Source of the DNA: Pseudomonas orientalis
GTDB lineage: Bacteria > Pseudomonadota > Gammaproteobacteria > Pseudomonadales > Pseudomonadaceae
Length of the DNA: 64,000 bases
Direction of reading: 5' to 3'
Assembly (NCBI RefSeq): GCF_022807995.1
Contig: NZ_CP094351.1
Span: forward strand, 680,501 to 744,500
Part shown: piece by piece, positions 1 through 8,177 of the stretch
Layout: every line of letters starts with the position of its first letter
Position numbering within the stretch: the first letter of the stretch is position 1
The notes under the pieces: generated by a model
The model's input: only the letters and a program-made list of their open reading frames with translations
The model's database searches: none
What the model was told of the DNA's origin: nothing
Position numbers and translations under genes: made by a program

Positions 1-142
1 GCAAGGGCTGTGCCTGCTACGCGAGGCACGGATTTACAGGCGGGTTCAGGAGGGGATGCCGCTGTGGCGCACCAGGTTGGCGCCACAGGGGCCGTTGAGT
101 GCACGGCAGGCTTCAAAAGAGGGCGTTGCGCGACGCGGCGGC
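1..142. other. Window edge, no supported gene
   Basis: The first 142 bases lie just downstream of the minus-strand PepSY gene. A plus-strand frame and a short cysteine-containing minus-strand frame cross it, but neither has a start with a ribosome-binding site or a recognisable motif. A gene tail entering from outside the window cannot be excluded. Confidence 0.3.
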
Positions 143-1504
143 TCAGGCGGTCGCGTGAATCCGTGACAGCAGCAAGCGATCAAGCGCCCACACCAGGATC
201 AACGATGCGCCCACCAACGGGAAAATGATCGCCAGCCCGAGCATGATCACCATCGCGGTTTTCCATTTGGGCAGGTCATGGCGCAGCGGCGGCACCCCCA
301 GCCCGCCTTGTGGCCGGCGTTTCCACCAGATCACCACGCCGCTCACCGCACTGAGCAGGATCATCAGGCAGATCAGCAGCACGATCAGTTGGTTGACCCA
401 GCCGAACATCTTGCCTTCGTGCAGCATCACGCCGGTCTCGGTGGCGCGTGCGACCAGGTTGTAATGTTCCCACCGCACATCGGCCAGAATCTTGCCGGTG
501 TACTGGTCCACATGCAGGGTGGCGTCATTGCGTGGGTCGTTGGCGAACACGGCGATGGTGAACACCCCCGTGGCGGTCGTGGGGAAGGTGATGCTGTAGC
601 CGGGCTCCACACCGCGTGCGTTGGCCAGCTCGACCACCTTTTGCAGGCTGATGCCGGGCGCGGCGGGACCTGTGTGCATGGCGCCGTGGTTCATGTGTTC
701 GGCATGGTCGCCGGACATCGGCATCGGTGTATTTTCCAGGGCCCAGGGCACGGTCTGTTGGGTTGCGGTATTGAGCACTCGCGCCTGCTGGTCGGACTGC
801 GGAACGCTGTTCCACATTGCCGTCGGGAAGGTGTTCCACAGGTCGGCGTATTGCTTGCCCCAGAAACCGGTCCAGGTCATGCCGCTGAGCAGCATCACCA
901 GCAAAAACGCAGCGCCCCAAAAGCCAGCGACAGCGTGCAGGTCGCGCCAAAGCAACCGGCCACGGCTGTTGAGCCGCGGCCACAAAACGCCAGCCGATGA
1001 CTTGCCCCGTGGCCACCACAGGTACAGGCCGGACACCACCAGCATCACGCCCCAGCCGGCGGCGAGCTCTATCAGGCGGTCGCCGGTGGTGCCGATCATC
1101 AGCTCGCCGTGCAGGGCGCGGGCGATGGCTTGCAGGTTGTATTTGGCATCCTGCTCACCCAGGACTGTGCCGCGATACGGGTCGACGAATACCGTCACTT
1201 CGCGGCCGTCGTTGTGCAACACGAACTGTGCGCTGCTGGTGGCCTCGGCAGGCGGCAGGTACTTGCTGATCGCCGCCTGGGGGTAGGCGGTTTTGGCGCG
1301 TTGCAGCAGCTCGTCGGCGCTCAGCGCATGTTCGGCGGCGGGTACGGTGAGCAGGTGGCCGTACATCAGCGGGTCGAGCTGGGGTTTGAACAGGTAGATG
1401 ATGCCGGTCAGGGCCAGCAGCACCATGAAGGGGGCGACGAAGAGGCCGGCGTAGAAGTGCCAGCGCCAGGCCAGGTTGTAGAAGGAAATCTTTTGTGTGG
1501 TCAT
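143..1504 (-). CDS. PepSY-associated membrane protein of the copper cluster
   Basis: A 453-residue inner-membrane protein of the PepSY_TM family, often found beside TonB-dependent metal receptors and thought to take part in reduction or handling of the imported metal. Visible features are membrane segments near residues 17-38, 145-165, 190-210, 370-395 and 417-441, and large periplasmic PepSY-like parts between them. A methionine/histidine-rich stretch at residues 261-277 (MPM...DHAEHMNHGAMH) looks like a metal-binding loop. It is the last gene of a five-gene minus-strand cluster with an OprC-type receptor, so copper is the likely substrate (inference). It is separated from oprC by a pair of divergent REP sequences. 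The family call is firm; the exact reaction is not known. Confidence 0.85.
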   Translation of the reverse strand: MTTQKISFYNLAWRWHFYAGLFVAPFMVLLALTGIIYLFKPQLDPLMYGHLLTVPAAEHALSADELLQRAKTAYPQAAISKYLPPAEATSSAQFVLHNDGREVTVFVDPYRGTVLGEQDAKYNLQAIARALHGELMIGTTGDRLIELAAGWGVMLVVSGLYLWWPRGKSSAGVLWPRLNSRGRLLWRDLHAVAGFWGAAFLLVMLLSGMTWTGFWGKQYADLWNTFPTAMWNSVPQSDQQARVLNTATQQTVPWALENTPMPMSGDHAEHMNHGAMHTGPAAPGISLQKVVELANARGVEPGYSITFPTTATGVFTIAVFANDPRNDATLHVDQYTGKILADVRWEHYNLVARATETGVMLHEGKMFGWVNQLIVLLICLMILLSAVSGVVIWWKRRPQGGLGVPPLRHDLPKWKTAMVIMLGLAIIFPLVGASLILVWALDRLLLSRIHATA

Positions 1505-1551
1505 CAGGGGCTCCGCAAGGCTTTTGATTTTCTTGTGTCAGTTGTACCGCC

Positions 1552-1641
1552 ATCGGGGGCAAGCCCCCTCCCACACTTGATCGGGTTTGCAAATCAAAAT
1601 ATGTGAACACGGTCAAATGTGGGAGGGGGCTTGCCCCCGAT
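1552..1641. repeat. Divergent REP pair (GTGG family)
   Basis: Two 23-base REP sequences, one reversed (1552-1574) and one forward (1619-1641), are separated by 44 bases. The conserved GTGG ends face each other, the opposite of the usual REPIN arrangement in this window. The pair fills the gap between oprC and the PepSY gene, and its forward copy ends 4 bases from the oprC stop codon. Confidence 0.9.
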
Positions 1642-1645
1642 GCTT

Positions 1646-3718
1646 TTAGAAGCTCATGTCCACCTTGGTCCAGAGCGTACGCCCCGGCTCTCTGATGGCC
1701 TGCGGGTCGTTCGCCGGGTAACCGAAGCCAGCGTTACCGGCCAGGTTCAGATGCTCGGCGTAAGCCTTGCCGAACAGATTGTCGACCCCGCTGCTGACCT
1801 TGAAGTTCTTGTTGATGCGGTACGCGGCGTTCAGCGAGAACACGCCAAAACCGCTGCTCTTGTCATAGTCCTTGCCGACCACGTTGCCCTTGTTCGGGTC
1901 GATGCGGTTCTGCGCCGCGACCACGCGCCACAAAGCACCGGCACTCCAGTCGTCTTCGCTGTAGGTCAGGCCCAGGCGCGCATCCAGCGGCGGCATCTGC
2001 GGCAGGGCCTTGCCGTCGCTGCTGTTCTTGCCCCAGGCGTAGGCGAGCGTGGCGTCGGCTTTCCAATGGCGGGTCAGCTTGTACGCCGCGCCCAGTTCAC
2101 CGCCCATGATGCGTGCGTCCACATTGCGCGCCTGGGAGGTGGTGCCCATCATGCCGGGCCGGTAGTCGAACAGGATGAAGTCGCGCACCTGGCCGATGTA
2201 ACCCGAAGCCCAGGCTTCAAGGTCGGCGGTTTTGTATTGCGCGCCGAAATCCAGCTGGGTGGTCTTCTCCGGCTTCACGCCGTCGAAGGCATTCACCGAG
2301 CCGGCCGCACCGGTGTTCGGCGAGAACAGCTCCCAGTAGTCCGGGAAGCGCTCAGCGTGGCCCAGGCCCGAATAGACGGTGGTGGGCGTGTCCGTCAGGT
2401 CGTGCTCGTAGCGTACAAAGCCCGATGGCAAGGTGTCGGCGCGGGTATCGTCGGCGGTGGGGTTGGCACGGCTCATCATTCCCGAACCGGTGCGTTGACG
2501 AAAATCCTTGGCCGAGGCGCGGTCCAGGCGGGCGCCGGTGATCAGGCGGTCATTCTCGGCGGCGTACCAGGTCAATTCACCGAATACGCCGTAGTTGTGA
2601 AAGTTGGCGTCCTTGTCGCGCGGCAGGTCTTTGTAGGTGTCGATGCCCATGCTGCTGCGCGCGCGGTGTTCGTTGGTCTGCGCGTCCAGGCCGCCGATCA
2701 GTTGCACATCGGCCCAGCGCCAGGTCGCCTTGATCCGACCGCCCAGGGTGCGACGGTCGACATTGGAGGCCATGGGCCCGGCCATCATGCCGGTACCCGA
2801 GGGGACGCGCAGGCTGTAGTTGTCCATGACGTGGTCGGCGTAGTTGTAGTAGACCTGGGCCTCGACCTTGTCCAGCACCTCGCCGATGTTGGACTTTTCA
2901 AAGCGCAGCCCGAGGCTTTCGCGCAGGAACTGCGAGCCGTCCATACCGCGCCCGGCGTAGCGCGCTTCGCCATCGCCACGCCCTGCGGTCAGTTCCAGCA
3001 GGGTATCGGCGTCAGGCGTGAAGCCCACGGCCACGTCACCGTTCCACTTGTCATAGCGCGAGGCGATGGTGTCGTTGTTGCCGTCCTTGTAGTCGTCGGC
3101 ATGGGCCTGGTTGCCGATCACCCTCACATAGCCCAACGGCCCGCCGGCAGCGGCATCGATGACCTTGTCGAAGCGCCCGTTGGAGCCGGCCAGTATGCTG
3201 GCGTTGACCCGTGTGCCCAGCTCGCCGAACTGCTCGGGCTCACGCTCGAACAGGATCGTACCGGCCGATGCACCCGGGCCCCAGAGCACGGTTTGCGGGC
3301 CCTTGATCACGGTGAGCTTGTCGTAGGTTTCCGGCGAAATGTACGAGGTGGGCGCATCCATGCGGCCCGGACAGGCGCCGAGCATCATGCCGCCGTTGGT
3401 GAGGATATTCAGGCGCGAGCCGAACATGCCGCGCAGCACCGGGTCGCCGTTGGTGCCGCCGTTGCGCACCAGGGCGAAGCCGGGGATGGTCTTGAGGTAG
3501 TCGCCGCCATCGCTGGCAGGCACCGGCTGGCGTGGATCCTTGGGGTGGGTGACAACGGTGAGGGGCGAGCTGGGGGCGATCGCGGTGATGACCGTGGGGC
3601 TCAGTTCATGTTCGTCCGCGTAGACATGCGGAGCCAGCAATGCGCCGCACAGGGCGGCGAGCAGGGGAGTACATCCCAAACGGGGGTCAGCAGAAAACCT
3701 GGACATGACAAATTCCAT
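1646..3718 (-). CDS. oprC: TonB-dependent copper receptor, OprC type
   Basis: An outer-membrane TonB-dependent receptor of about 690 residues with a cleavable N-terminal signal, a plug domain (about residues 60-165) and a C-terminal 22-strand barrel ending in aromatic Phe. Metal-site residues described for P. aeruginosa OprC are Cys143, Met147, His323 and Met325. Here a CxxxM motif (C116, M120) and an HxM motif (H296, M298) occur with identical spacing (4, 180, 182), which strongly supports copper import. Start: ATG at 3718; an alternative ATG at 3706 (MSRFSADP) gives a more typical signal peptide, and neither has a strong ribosome-binding site. It lies between a DUF2946 gene and a PepSY gene on the same strand. 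Confidence 0.93.
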   Translation of the reverse strand: MEFVMSRFSADPRLGCTPLLAALCGALLAPHVYADEHELSPTVITAIAPSSPLTVVTHPKDPRQPVPASDGGDYLKTIPGFALVRNGGTNGDPVLRGMFGSRLNILTNGGMMLGACPGRMDAPTSYISPETYDKLTVIKGPQTVLWGPGASAGTILFEREPEQFGELGTRVNASILAGSNGRFDKVIDAAAGGPLGYVRVIGNQAHADDYKDGNNDTIASRYDKWNGDVAVGFTPDADTLLELTAGRGDGEARYAGRGMDGSQFLRESLGLRFEKSNIGEVLDKVEAQVYYNYADHVMDNYSLRVPSGTGMMAGPMASNVDRRTLGGRIKATWRWADVQLIGGLDAQTNEHRARSSMGIDTYKDLPRDKDANFHNYGVFGELTWYAAENDRLITGARLDRASAKDFRQRTGSGMMSRANPTADDTRADTLPSGFVRYEHDLTDTPTTVYSGLGHAERFPDYWELFSPNTGAAGSVNAFDGVKPEKTTQLDFGAQYKTADLEAWASGYIGQVRDFILFDYRPGMMGTTSQARNVDARIMGGELGAAYKLTRHWKADATLAYAWGKNSSDGKALPQMPPLDARLGLTYSEDDWSAGALWRVVAAQNRIDPNKGNVVGKDYDKSSGFGVFSLNAAYRINKNFKVSSGVDNLFGKAYAEHLNLAGNAGFGYPANDPQAIREPGRTLWTKVDMSF

Positions 3719-3798
3719 CAATCAATCGTAAACAACACGGCCAGCAGCCTGCGGCTGTCTGGTTGAAGTCGGCCGGGGTGAAGTAGCGCAGTGAAGGC

Positions 3799-4206
3799 TT
3801 ACGACGCGATAGGCGGCGCACGACTGCGCGCGCCGGGGAAGATGCTCTGCCGGGCATGGCCCAGATGCGGGGCGGGGATAAGCGCGTTGGCCGGCGGCGG
3901 GGTGCCAAGGGCCACGAATGACACGCTGCCGGGCAGGGCGGGGCAACTGAACAGCAGGTCGCAATAACCGCACTTGGCCCAGAGTGCGTGATGTTCGTCG
4001 GGAATATTAGGGTGATGACCTTCGCCATGGTCGCTCGGCATGTCCATGGACATGCTCATCGGCATCGACATACCGGCGTGATGATCCATCGGCATCGCTT
4101 GGGAAATCAGCGGACCGATAAAGATCATCAGCATGGCGAACAGACTGATCCAACTGCCGCGCTTCACGCGGTGGTGTAGAGAGAGCCTGGCGCGAGGGGC
4201 GCCCAT
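3799..4206 (-). CDS. DUF2946 family Met/His-rich protein
   Basis: A 135-residue DUF2946 protein. It has an N-terminal hydrophobic segment (about residues 18-37), then a methionine/histidine-rich stretch (HHAGMSMPMSMSMDMP, from about residue 42), then a CGYC motif and another Cys in the conserved DUF2946 core. DUF2946 genes are commonly found with copper genes and the residues suggest periplasmic copper binding (inference; no biochemical role is established that I know of). It starts 11 bases downstream of the PCu(A)C chaperone gene and precedes oprC. The ribosome-binding site is weak, which fits translational coupling. Confidence 0.8.
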   Translation of the reverse strand: MGAPRARLSLHHRVKRGSWISLFAMLMIFIGPLISQAMPMDHHAGMSMPMSMSMDMPSDHGEGHHPNIPDEHHALWAKCGYCDLLFSCPALPGSVSFVALGTPPPANALIPAPHLGHARQSIFPGARSRAPPIAS

Positions 4207-4217
4207 CGAGTGTCTGC

Positions 4218-4700
4218 CTACTGGGCGTGTTTATGCGCGTGGCTGGCCATCGGCGGCACTTTTTGCACCGATACCTCCACCTCGACCTTGCCGGCCTTTT
4301 CAAAGGTCAGGGTCAGCGGGAATTGCTTGCCGTCGGCCAAGAGGCTGCGGTCTTTGATGCCCAGCAACATCACGTGGTAGGCCATGGGCGCGAAGGTCAA
4401 CTCGCCTTTGGCCGGTACGGCGACGCTGGGTACCTGTCGCATTTTCATCAGGTCGCCCTGCATGACGTGTTCATGCAGTTCGGCTTTTTCCGCCAGGGGC
4501 GTCTCGGCACTGAGCAGGCGATCCGGGGTGGCGCCTGTGTTATGAATCACAAAGTACGCCGCGATGGTGGGAGCATTGGGCGGCAACTCCTGGGACCAGG
4601 GATCGCTGACCAGCAAGTCGCCGGCCTTGTAGTCTTCGGCATTGGCAGCACTGAACACCGGCAGCAGCAACGCCGCCAGAAGCAGGGAAGATTTAAGCAT
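4218..4700 (-). CDS. Periplasmic copper chaperone PCu(A)C
   Basis: A 160-residue secreted copper(I) chaperone of the PCu(A)C/DUF461 family. The signal peptide ends near residue 21 (SAANA). The family copper site H(M)-x10-M-x21-HxM is present: HEHVM at 76-80, MKM at 85-87 and HVM at 109-111. The C-terminus is His-rich (ASHAHKHAQ). A good ribosome-binding site (GGAG) precedes the ATG. In the family these proteins pass copper to cytochrome oxidase assembly or hold it in the periplasm; here it is flanked by two DUF2946 genes and followed by an OprC-type receptor, consistent with copper acquisition. Confidence 0.92.
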   Translation of the reverse strand: MLKSSLLLAALLLPVFSAANAEDYKAGDLLVSDPWSQELPPNAPTIAAYFVIHNTGATPDRLLSAETPLAEKAELHEHVMQGDLMKMRQVPSVAVPAKGELTFAPMAYHVMLLGIKDRSLLADGKQFPLTLTFEKAGKVEVEVSVQKVPPMASHAHKHAQ

Positions 4701-4746
4701 GGCAGTTCTCCGGAACGGTTTTAAACGCAGTCACTTGCGAAGAAGA

Positions 4747-5139
4747 TCAGACCATTGGAGAGGCGCGGGGGTTAAGGCTCGGCCATTGCCGGCGCGGGGT
4801 GGGATTTTGCAATGAGCGCGGCGGCAGGCTCTGTACCGCCTCCAAGCGCATCACATACAACTGCGGCACATGCCCCGGCAACGCCACCAGCGACGCCGAG
4901 CCCGAGCAACACCAGCAATGCTGCATGGCGGAGTGATCGTCCGGCGCTGCCGGGATTTCCAGCTGGCCCAGGGCAATGACCTTCAGGCTGGCGCCATTGG
5001 ACGAACAGAACCCGCCCCATATCAGGCGTTTGACCGGGTCATCGGCTTGCTGCATCGCACTGGCCAACGGCATGGCAAACGCATTGAACAGCACTGCAAG
5101 GCAGGCGATCCAGGCAATTGCAAAGCGTTGACGGGCCAT
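4747..5139 (-). CDS. DUF2946 family protein, first gene of the copper cluster
   Basis: A 130-residue DUF2946 protein with an N-terminal signal or membrane segment (about residues 7-28), a cysteine-containing FCSSNG motif and the conserved HCWCCSG motif near residue 75. It is the most upstream gene of the minus-strand copper cluster and therefore probably the first gene of the operon. It differs from the second DUF2946 protein in lacking the methionine-rich stretch. Its function is unproven; association with copper handling is inferred from neighbours. The ribosome-binding site is weak. Confidence 0.78.
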   Translation of the reverse strand: MARQRFAIAWIACLAVLFNAFAMPLASAMQQADDPVKRLIWGGFCSSNGASLKVIALGQLEIPAAPDDHSAMQHCWCCSGSASLVALPGHVPQLYVMRLEAVQSLPPRSLQNPTPRRQWPSLNPRASPMV

Positions 5140-5162
5140 GGCGGATAATCCGTAGGGTTAAA

Positions 5163-5189
5163 CGATCAGGGGGGTATTTAGCCTGATCG
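5163..5189 (-). promoter_or_regulatory. Palindromic operator candidate upstream of the copper cluster
   Basis: A perfect 8-base inverted repeat, CGATCAGG at 5163-5170 and CCTGATCG at 5182-5189, sits 24-50 bases upstream of the first copper-cluster gene. It lies where a repressor or activator would control the operon. It does not match a Fur or Zur box by eye. I cannot assign a regulator. Confidence 0.4.
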
Positions 5190-5296
5190 GGGGGGATAAG
5201 TAAAAACGCGCGGTGTGGTGTGGTGTCGCAGTGCTGGAATTGAGGATAGACGGGTAATCGAGTGGATGCCGATCTTCAAGACCACGCAGGTCAAAT

Positions 5297-5383
5297 GTGG
5301 GAGGGGGCTTGCTCCCGATTGCGGTGTGTCAGCTAACGAGTTGCTGGCTGAACCACTGTAATCGGGGGCAAGCCCCCTCCCAC
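5297..5383. repeat. REPIN, 87 bases (GTGG family)
   Basis: A forward REP (GTGGGAGGGGGCTTGC...) and an inverted REP (...CCCCCTCCCAC) enclose a loop of about 41 bases. This is the standard arrangement, with GTGG at both outer ends. The left REP has a T for C change in its distal arm (GCTCCCGAT). It lies between the copper cluster and the toxin-antitoxin pair. Confidence 0.93.
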
Positions 5384-5436
5384 ATTGGATAGGTGGAGTT
5401 TAGAGAGTGGTGATTGTCTGTAGCACCGCTGATGAA

Positions 5437-5760
5437 TTATGCAGTGGGAACTCCGTGCACCTGCATGTCGACACCTAAAGCTTTTCTGATCACTGCAAAA
5501 ATCGCGGCGAGGTTATCCATGCTTGGGTTACCGCTGGCTGAGAGCATTCGGTGCAGGCTTTTACTCGGTTTGGCAGTTCCTTTCGCAAGTCCTTCAAAGC
5601 CCACTGTGGCGTTGACCAAATCACGCAGAATCACGCGGGAAATTTCCGGCTCACCGTTGAGAAACAGAGTAGCAGCCTCGTCGAGAAGAGCTTGGGCAAA
5701 TGCAGGGTCGCGCTGGGCACGTTCAGCGATGGTGTGCTTGTAGCTGCGGGTTAACGCCAT
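5437..5760 (-). CDS. Antitoxin, XRE-like addiction-module antidote
   Basis: A 107-residue DNA-binding protein of the addiction-module antidote type. A helix-turn-helix is visible in the C-terminal half (SKSLHRMLSASGNPSMDNLAA), where the Ser-rich turn is typical of this family. It begins 5 bases downstream of the toxin gene, so the pair has the toxin-first order seen in HigBA-like modules. Such antitoxins neutralise the partner and repress their own promoter. The family call is confident; I do not assign a gene symbol because the pair is only HigBA-like. Confidence 0.88.
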   Translation of the reverse strand: MALTRSYKHTIAERAQRDPAFAQALLDEAATLFLNGEPEISRVILRDLVNATVGFEGLAKGTAKPSKSLHRMLSASGNPSMDNLAAIFAVIRKALGVDMQVHGVPTA

Positions 5761-5765
5761 GCTGG

Positions 5766-6098
5766 TTACCTCTTTTGTTTCAATTTCTTGTCACGCTGAT
5801 GCTCACTGATCAGCGACTTAACGATTTTGATATCGCGCTTTTGACTGGACTTGTCCCCGCCACCGAACAGGACAATTAATCGGTTACCTTCCTGTATCAG
5901 ATAGATTCTCAGGCCTGGTCCCCAATCGATGCGGTATTCACCGAACCCGTCGCACCACTTGATGTTGCTGGTGTTGCCCATTTCAAGTCGAACCAAGGCG
6001 GTTGAGACTCTGGTTGCCGCCGGCACACTCAATGATGAAAACCACTCATCGAAGGGGCTGGACAGGTTGTCGCGCCGATATTCTTCAATCTCAATCAT
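5766..6098 (-). CDS. RelE/ParE-superfamily toxin of a type II module
   Basis: A 110-residue killer protein of the RelE/ParE fold (phage Gp49-like group). Visible family features are the FDEWFSSL segment near the N-terminus, the GEYRIDWGPGLRIYL strand pair and the LIVLFGGGDKSSQKRDI motif with a Lys/Arg-rich C-terminus. The start is the ATG at 6098, preceded by AGGA at proper spacing; a longer reading from 6119 lacks one. The relatives cleave mRNA or inhibit other targets; which applies here cannot be told. It lies 56 bases downstream of cobK on the same strand. Confidence 0.88.
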   Translation of the reverse strand: MIEIEEYRRDNLSSPFDEWFSSLSVPAATRVSTALVRLEMGNTSNIKWCDGFGEYRIDWGPGLRIYLIQEGNRLIVLFGGGDKSSQKRDIKIVKSLISEHQRDKKLKQKR

Positions 6099-6154
6099 TA
6101 GCCGTCCTGAAGGTAACAAATAGGTTACTTATCAAGCAAGCGAGAGATCCTGAC

Positions 6155-6880
6155 TTATCGAATGAAATTTGCCAACGCATTGAGTGTTTCTTCAGGCGAC
6201 AGGAGTTCACGGTCTACCTGAGCCAACACCGGCCGCTTCAACACCAGCACCGGCACCCCTCGCTCCCGCGCCACTTCCAGCTTTGGCTCGGTGGCGGTAC
6301 TGCCGCTGTTCTTGCTGATCAGCACATCAATCCTGCGCCGTTCGAATAAAGCCCGCTCGTCCTCGATCAGAAACGGCCCCCGCGCGCCGATTACTTCACA
6401 GCGCTCATTGCCCGGGTACACGTCCAGCGCGCGCAACGTCCAGAACTGGTCGGCGGGGATTTCATCGAGATGCTGCAACGGTTCGCGACCCAAGGTGAAC
6501 AGCGGGCGCTTGAAGGGCTTCAACGCCTCTACCAACTCGGCCCAGCCGGACACTTCGCGCCAATCATCCCCCGCCTGCGGCTGCCACGCCGGACGTCGCA
6601 ACGCCCAGCACGGCACGCCGCACAACCGTGCAGCCCGGGCCGCGTTGTGGCTGATCTGCGCCGCATACGGATGGGTGGCATCGAGGATCAGGCTGATGCG
6701 TTCATCGCGAACAAACTGGGCCAAGCCTTCAGCGCCTCCATAACCGCCGACTCGAACCTGGCACGTCAGGTCGGTCGGCACACGGCCCACACCGGCCAAA
6801 CTGTAGATATGCTCCGGCCCCAACGTGCTGGCAATGGCCAGCGCTTCCGTCACGCCGCCCAGCAACAGAATCCTTTTCAT
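6155..6880 (-). CDS. cobK: Precorrin-6A reductase CobK
   Basis: A 241-residue enzyme that reduces the macrocycle of precorrin-6A to precorrin-6B with NADPH, a step of the aerobic cobalamin pathway. It shows the N-terminal dinucleotide-binding pattern ([12 protein letters not shown]), the [15 protein letters not shown] motif characteristic of CobK/CbiJ, and a C-terminal [12 protein letters not shown] motif. It overlaps the end of cobL by 4 bases, so the two are translationally coupled. In P. aeruginosa, as I remember it, cbiD lies between cobL and cobK; here it does not. Confidence 0.95.
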   Translation of the reverse strand: MKRILLLGGVTEALAIASTLGPEHIYSLAGVGRVPTDLTCQVRVGGYGGAEGLAQFVRDERISLILDATHPYAAQISHNAARAARLCGVPCWALRRPAWQPQAGDDWREVSGWAELVEALKPFKRPLFTLGREPLQHLDEIPADQFWTLRALDVYPGNERCEVIGARGPFLIEDERALFERRRIDVLISKNSGSTATEPKLEVARERGVPVLVLKRPVLAQVDRELLSPEETLNALANFIR

Positions 6881-8082
6881 AGCGGCTTGATCACTTCCAG
6901 CAGCGTGATCGGCAGCGCCTGGCGCCAGGTATCGAACTCGCCCAATGGCTGCGCCTGGGCCACATGGATGCGGGTCAGCTCGCCGCCGTGCTCCGCGCGC
7001 CAGTTCATCAAGGTCATTTCGCTTTGCAGGGTCACGGCGTTGGCGACCAACCGTCCACCGGGCCGCAATTGTTGCCAGCAGGTATCGAGCACGCCGTCAC
7101 GGGTGACGCCGCCGCCGATGAAGATGGCGTCGGGGACCGGCAGGCCGTGCAACGCGTCCGGGGCTTGGCCGCGAATCAGGTGCAGGCCGGGCACGCCGAG
7201 GGCGTCGCGATTGTGTTCGATCAGGCCTTGGCGGCCTATGTCGGCCTCTATCGCCAGCGCACGGCAGCTGGGATGCGTGCGCATCCATTCGATGCCGATG
7301 GACCCGCTGCCTGCGCCCACATCCCACAGCAGTTCGCCGGGCATCGGCGCGAGGCGGGCGAGGGTCATGGCGCGCACATCGCGTTTGGTCAGTTGGCCGT
7401 CGTGCTGGAACGCCGAGTCCGGCAGGCCTGCCAGGCGCGACAGAGGTGGCGTGTCGCTGGAGGCCAGGCAATCGATGGCGACCAGGTTCAGATCGGCAGT
7501 GCCGAGGTGTCGCCAGTCTGCGGCCAGGCCGTCCAGGCGCCGCTCCTTGGCGCCGCCCAGGTGTTCAAACACCGTCAATCGGCTGGGCCCAAACCCCGCC
7601 TGCGTCAATAACGCGGCAATCAACGCAGGGCTGCCACCATCATTGCTCAGCACCAACAAGCGCACACCGCTGGCCAGGTGCGCGTTGATTGCCGCAAAGG
7701 GGCGGGCCACCACGGATATCGTCACCACGTCCTGCAGCGGCCAACCCAAGCGCGCCGCCGCCAGGGACACCGACGACGGCGCGGGCAAAATCAATAATTC
7801 TTCAGCCGCCACCTGCCGGGCCAGGCTGGCGCCGACGCCATAAAACATCGGATCTCCGCTGGCCAGTACGCACACCGGTTCGCCGCGCTTCGCCAGCACC
7901 GGCTCCAGGGAAAACGGGCTCGGCCACAGCTGGCGCTCGCCACGAATACACAGTGGCAACAGGTCCAACTGGCGTTGGCCGCCTATAATCCGCGTGGCGC
8001 GCAACAGGGCGTGCCGAGCATTCCTGCCCAGGCCCTTGAAGCCGTCTTCACCGATGCCTACAACCGTCAGCCAGGGCGACAT
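6877..8082 (-). CDS. cobL: Precorrin-6Y C5,15-methyltransferase (decarboxylating) CobL
   Basis: A 401-residue two-domain enzyme that methylates precorrin-6B at C-5 and C-15 and removes the C-12 acetate carboxyl to give precorrin-8X. The N-terminal half is a CbiE-type tetrapyrrole methylase (VVGIGEDG, then [11 protein letters not shown]). The C-terminal half is a CbiT-type SAM methyltransferase ([15 protein letters not shown]). A good ribosome-binding site (AAGGA) precedes the ATG at 8082. It is transcribed divergently from cobG with a gap of under 100 bases and overlaps cobK downstream. Confidence 0.96.
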   Translation of the reverse strand: MSPWLTVVGIGEDGFKGLGRNARHALLRATRIIGGQRQLDLLPLCIRGERQLWPSPFSLEPVLAKRGEPVCVLASGDPMFYGVGASLARQVAAEELLILPAPSSVSLAAARLGWPLQDVVTISVVARPFAAINAHLASGVRLLVLSNDGGSPALIAALLTQAGFGPSRLTVFEHLGGAKERRLDGLAADWRHLGTADLNLVAIDCLASSDTPPLSRLAGLPDSAFQHDGQLTKRDVRAMTLARLAPMPGELLWDVGAGSGSIGIEWMRTHPSCRALAIEADIGRQGLIEHNRDALGVPGLHLIRGQAPDALHGLPVPDAIFIGGGVTRDGVLDTCWQQLRPGGRLVANAVTLQSEMTLMNWRAEHGGELTRIHVAQAQPLGEFDTWRQALPITLLEVIKPL

Positions 8083-8140
8083 AGCAATTCCTTGAACGAC
8101 ATCCGACGGGCAGGCTTTTCATGCCGCCGGACAAAGCAGG

Positions 8141-8148
8141 CATAATAC
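8141..8148 (+). promoter_or_regulatory. Possible -10 element of the cobGHIJ operon
   Basis: CATAATAC lies 30 bases before the GTG start chosen for cobG. The pattern resembles Pseudomonas sigma-70 -10 boxes, but no convincing -35 lies 16-18 bases upstream. I found no cobalamin riboswitch B12-box in this divergent gap. Confidence 0.3.
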
Positions 8149-8177
8149 CGCGCCTTTACCCGTCAACCGGTAGCCCC

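Noticed and set aside
1619..3766. Long plus-strand frame (715 codons) opposite oprC
   Set aside because: It mirrors the oprC gene in a high-GC genome and has no recognisable motif; oprC is strongly supported.
8083..8177. Cobalamin riboswitch in the cobL/cobG gap
   Set aside because: Gap under 100 bases, with no B12-box and no suitable set of stems.
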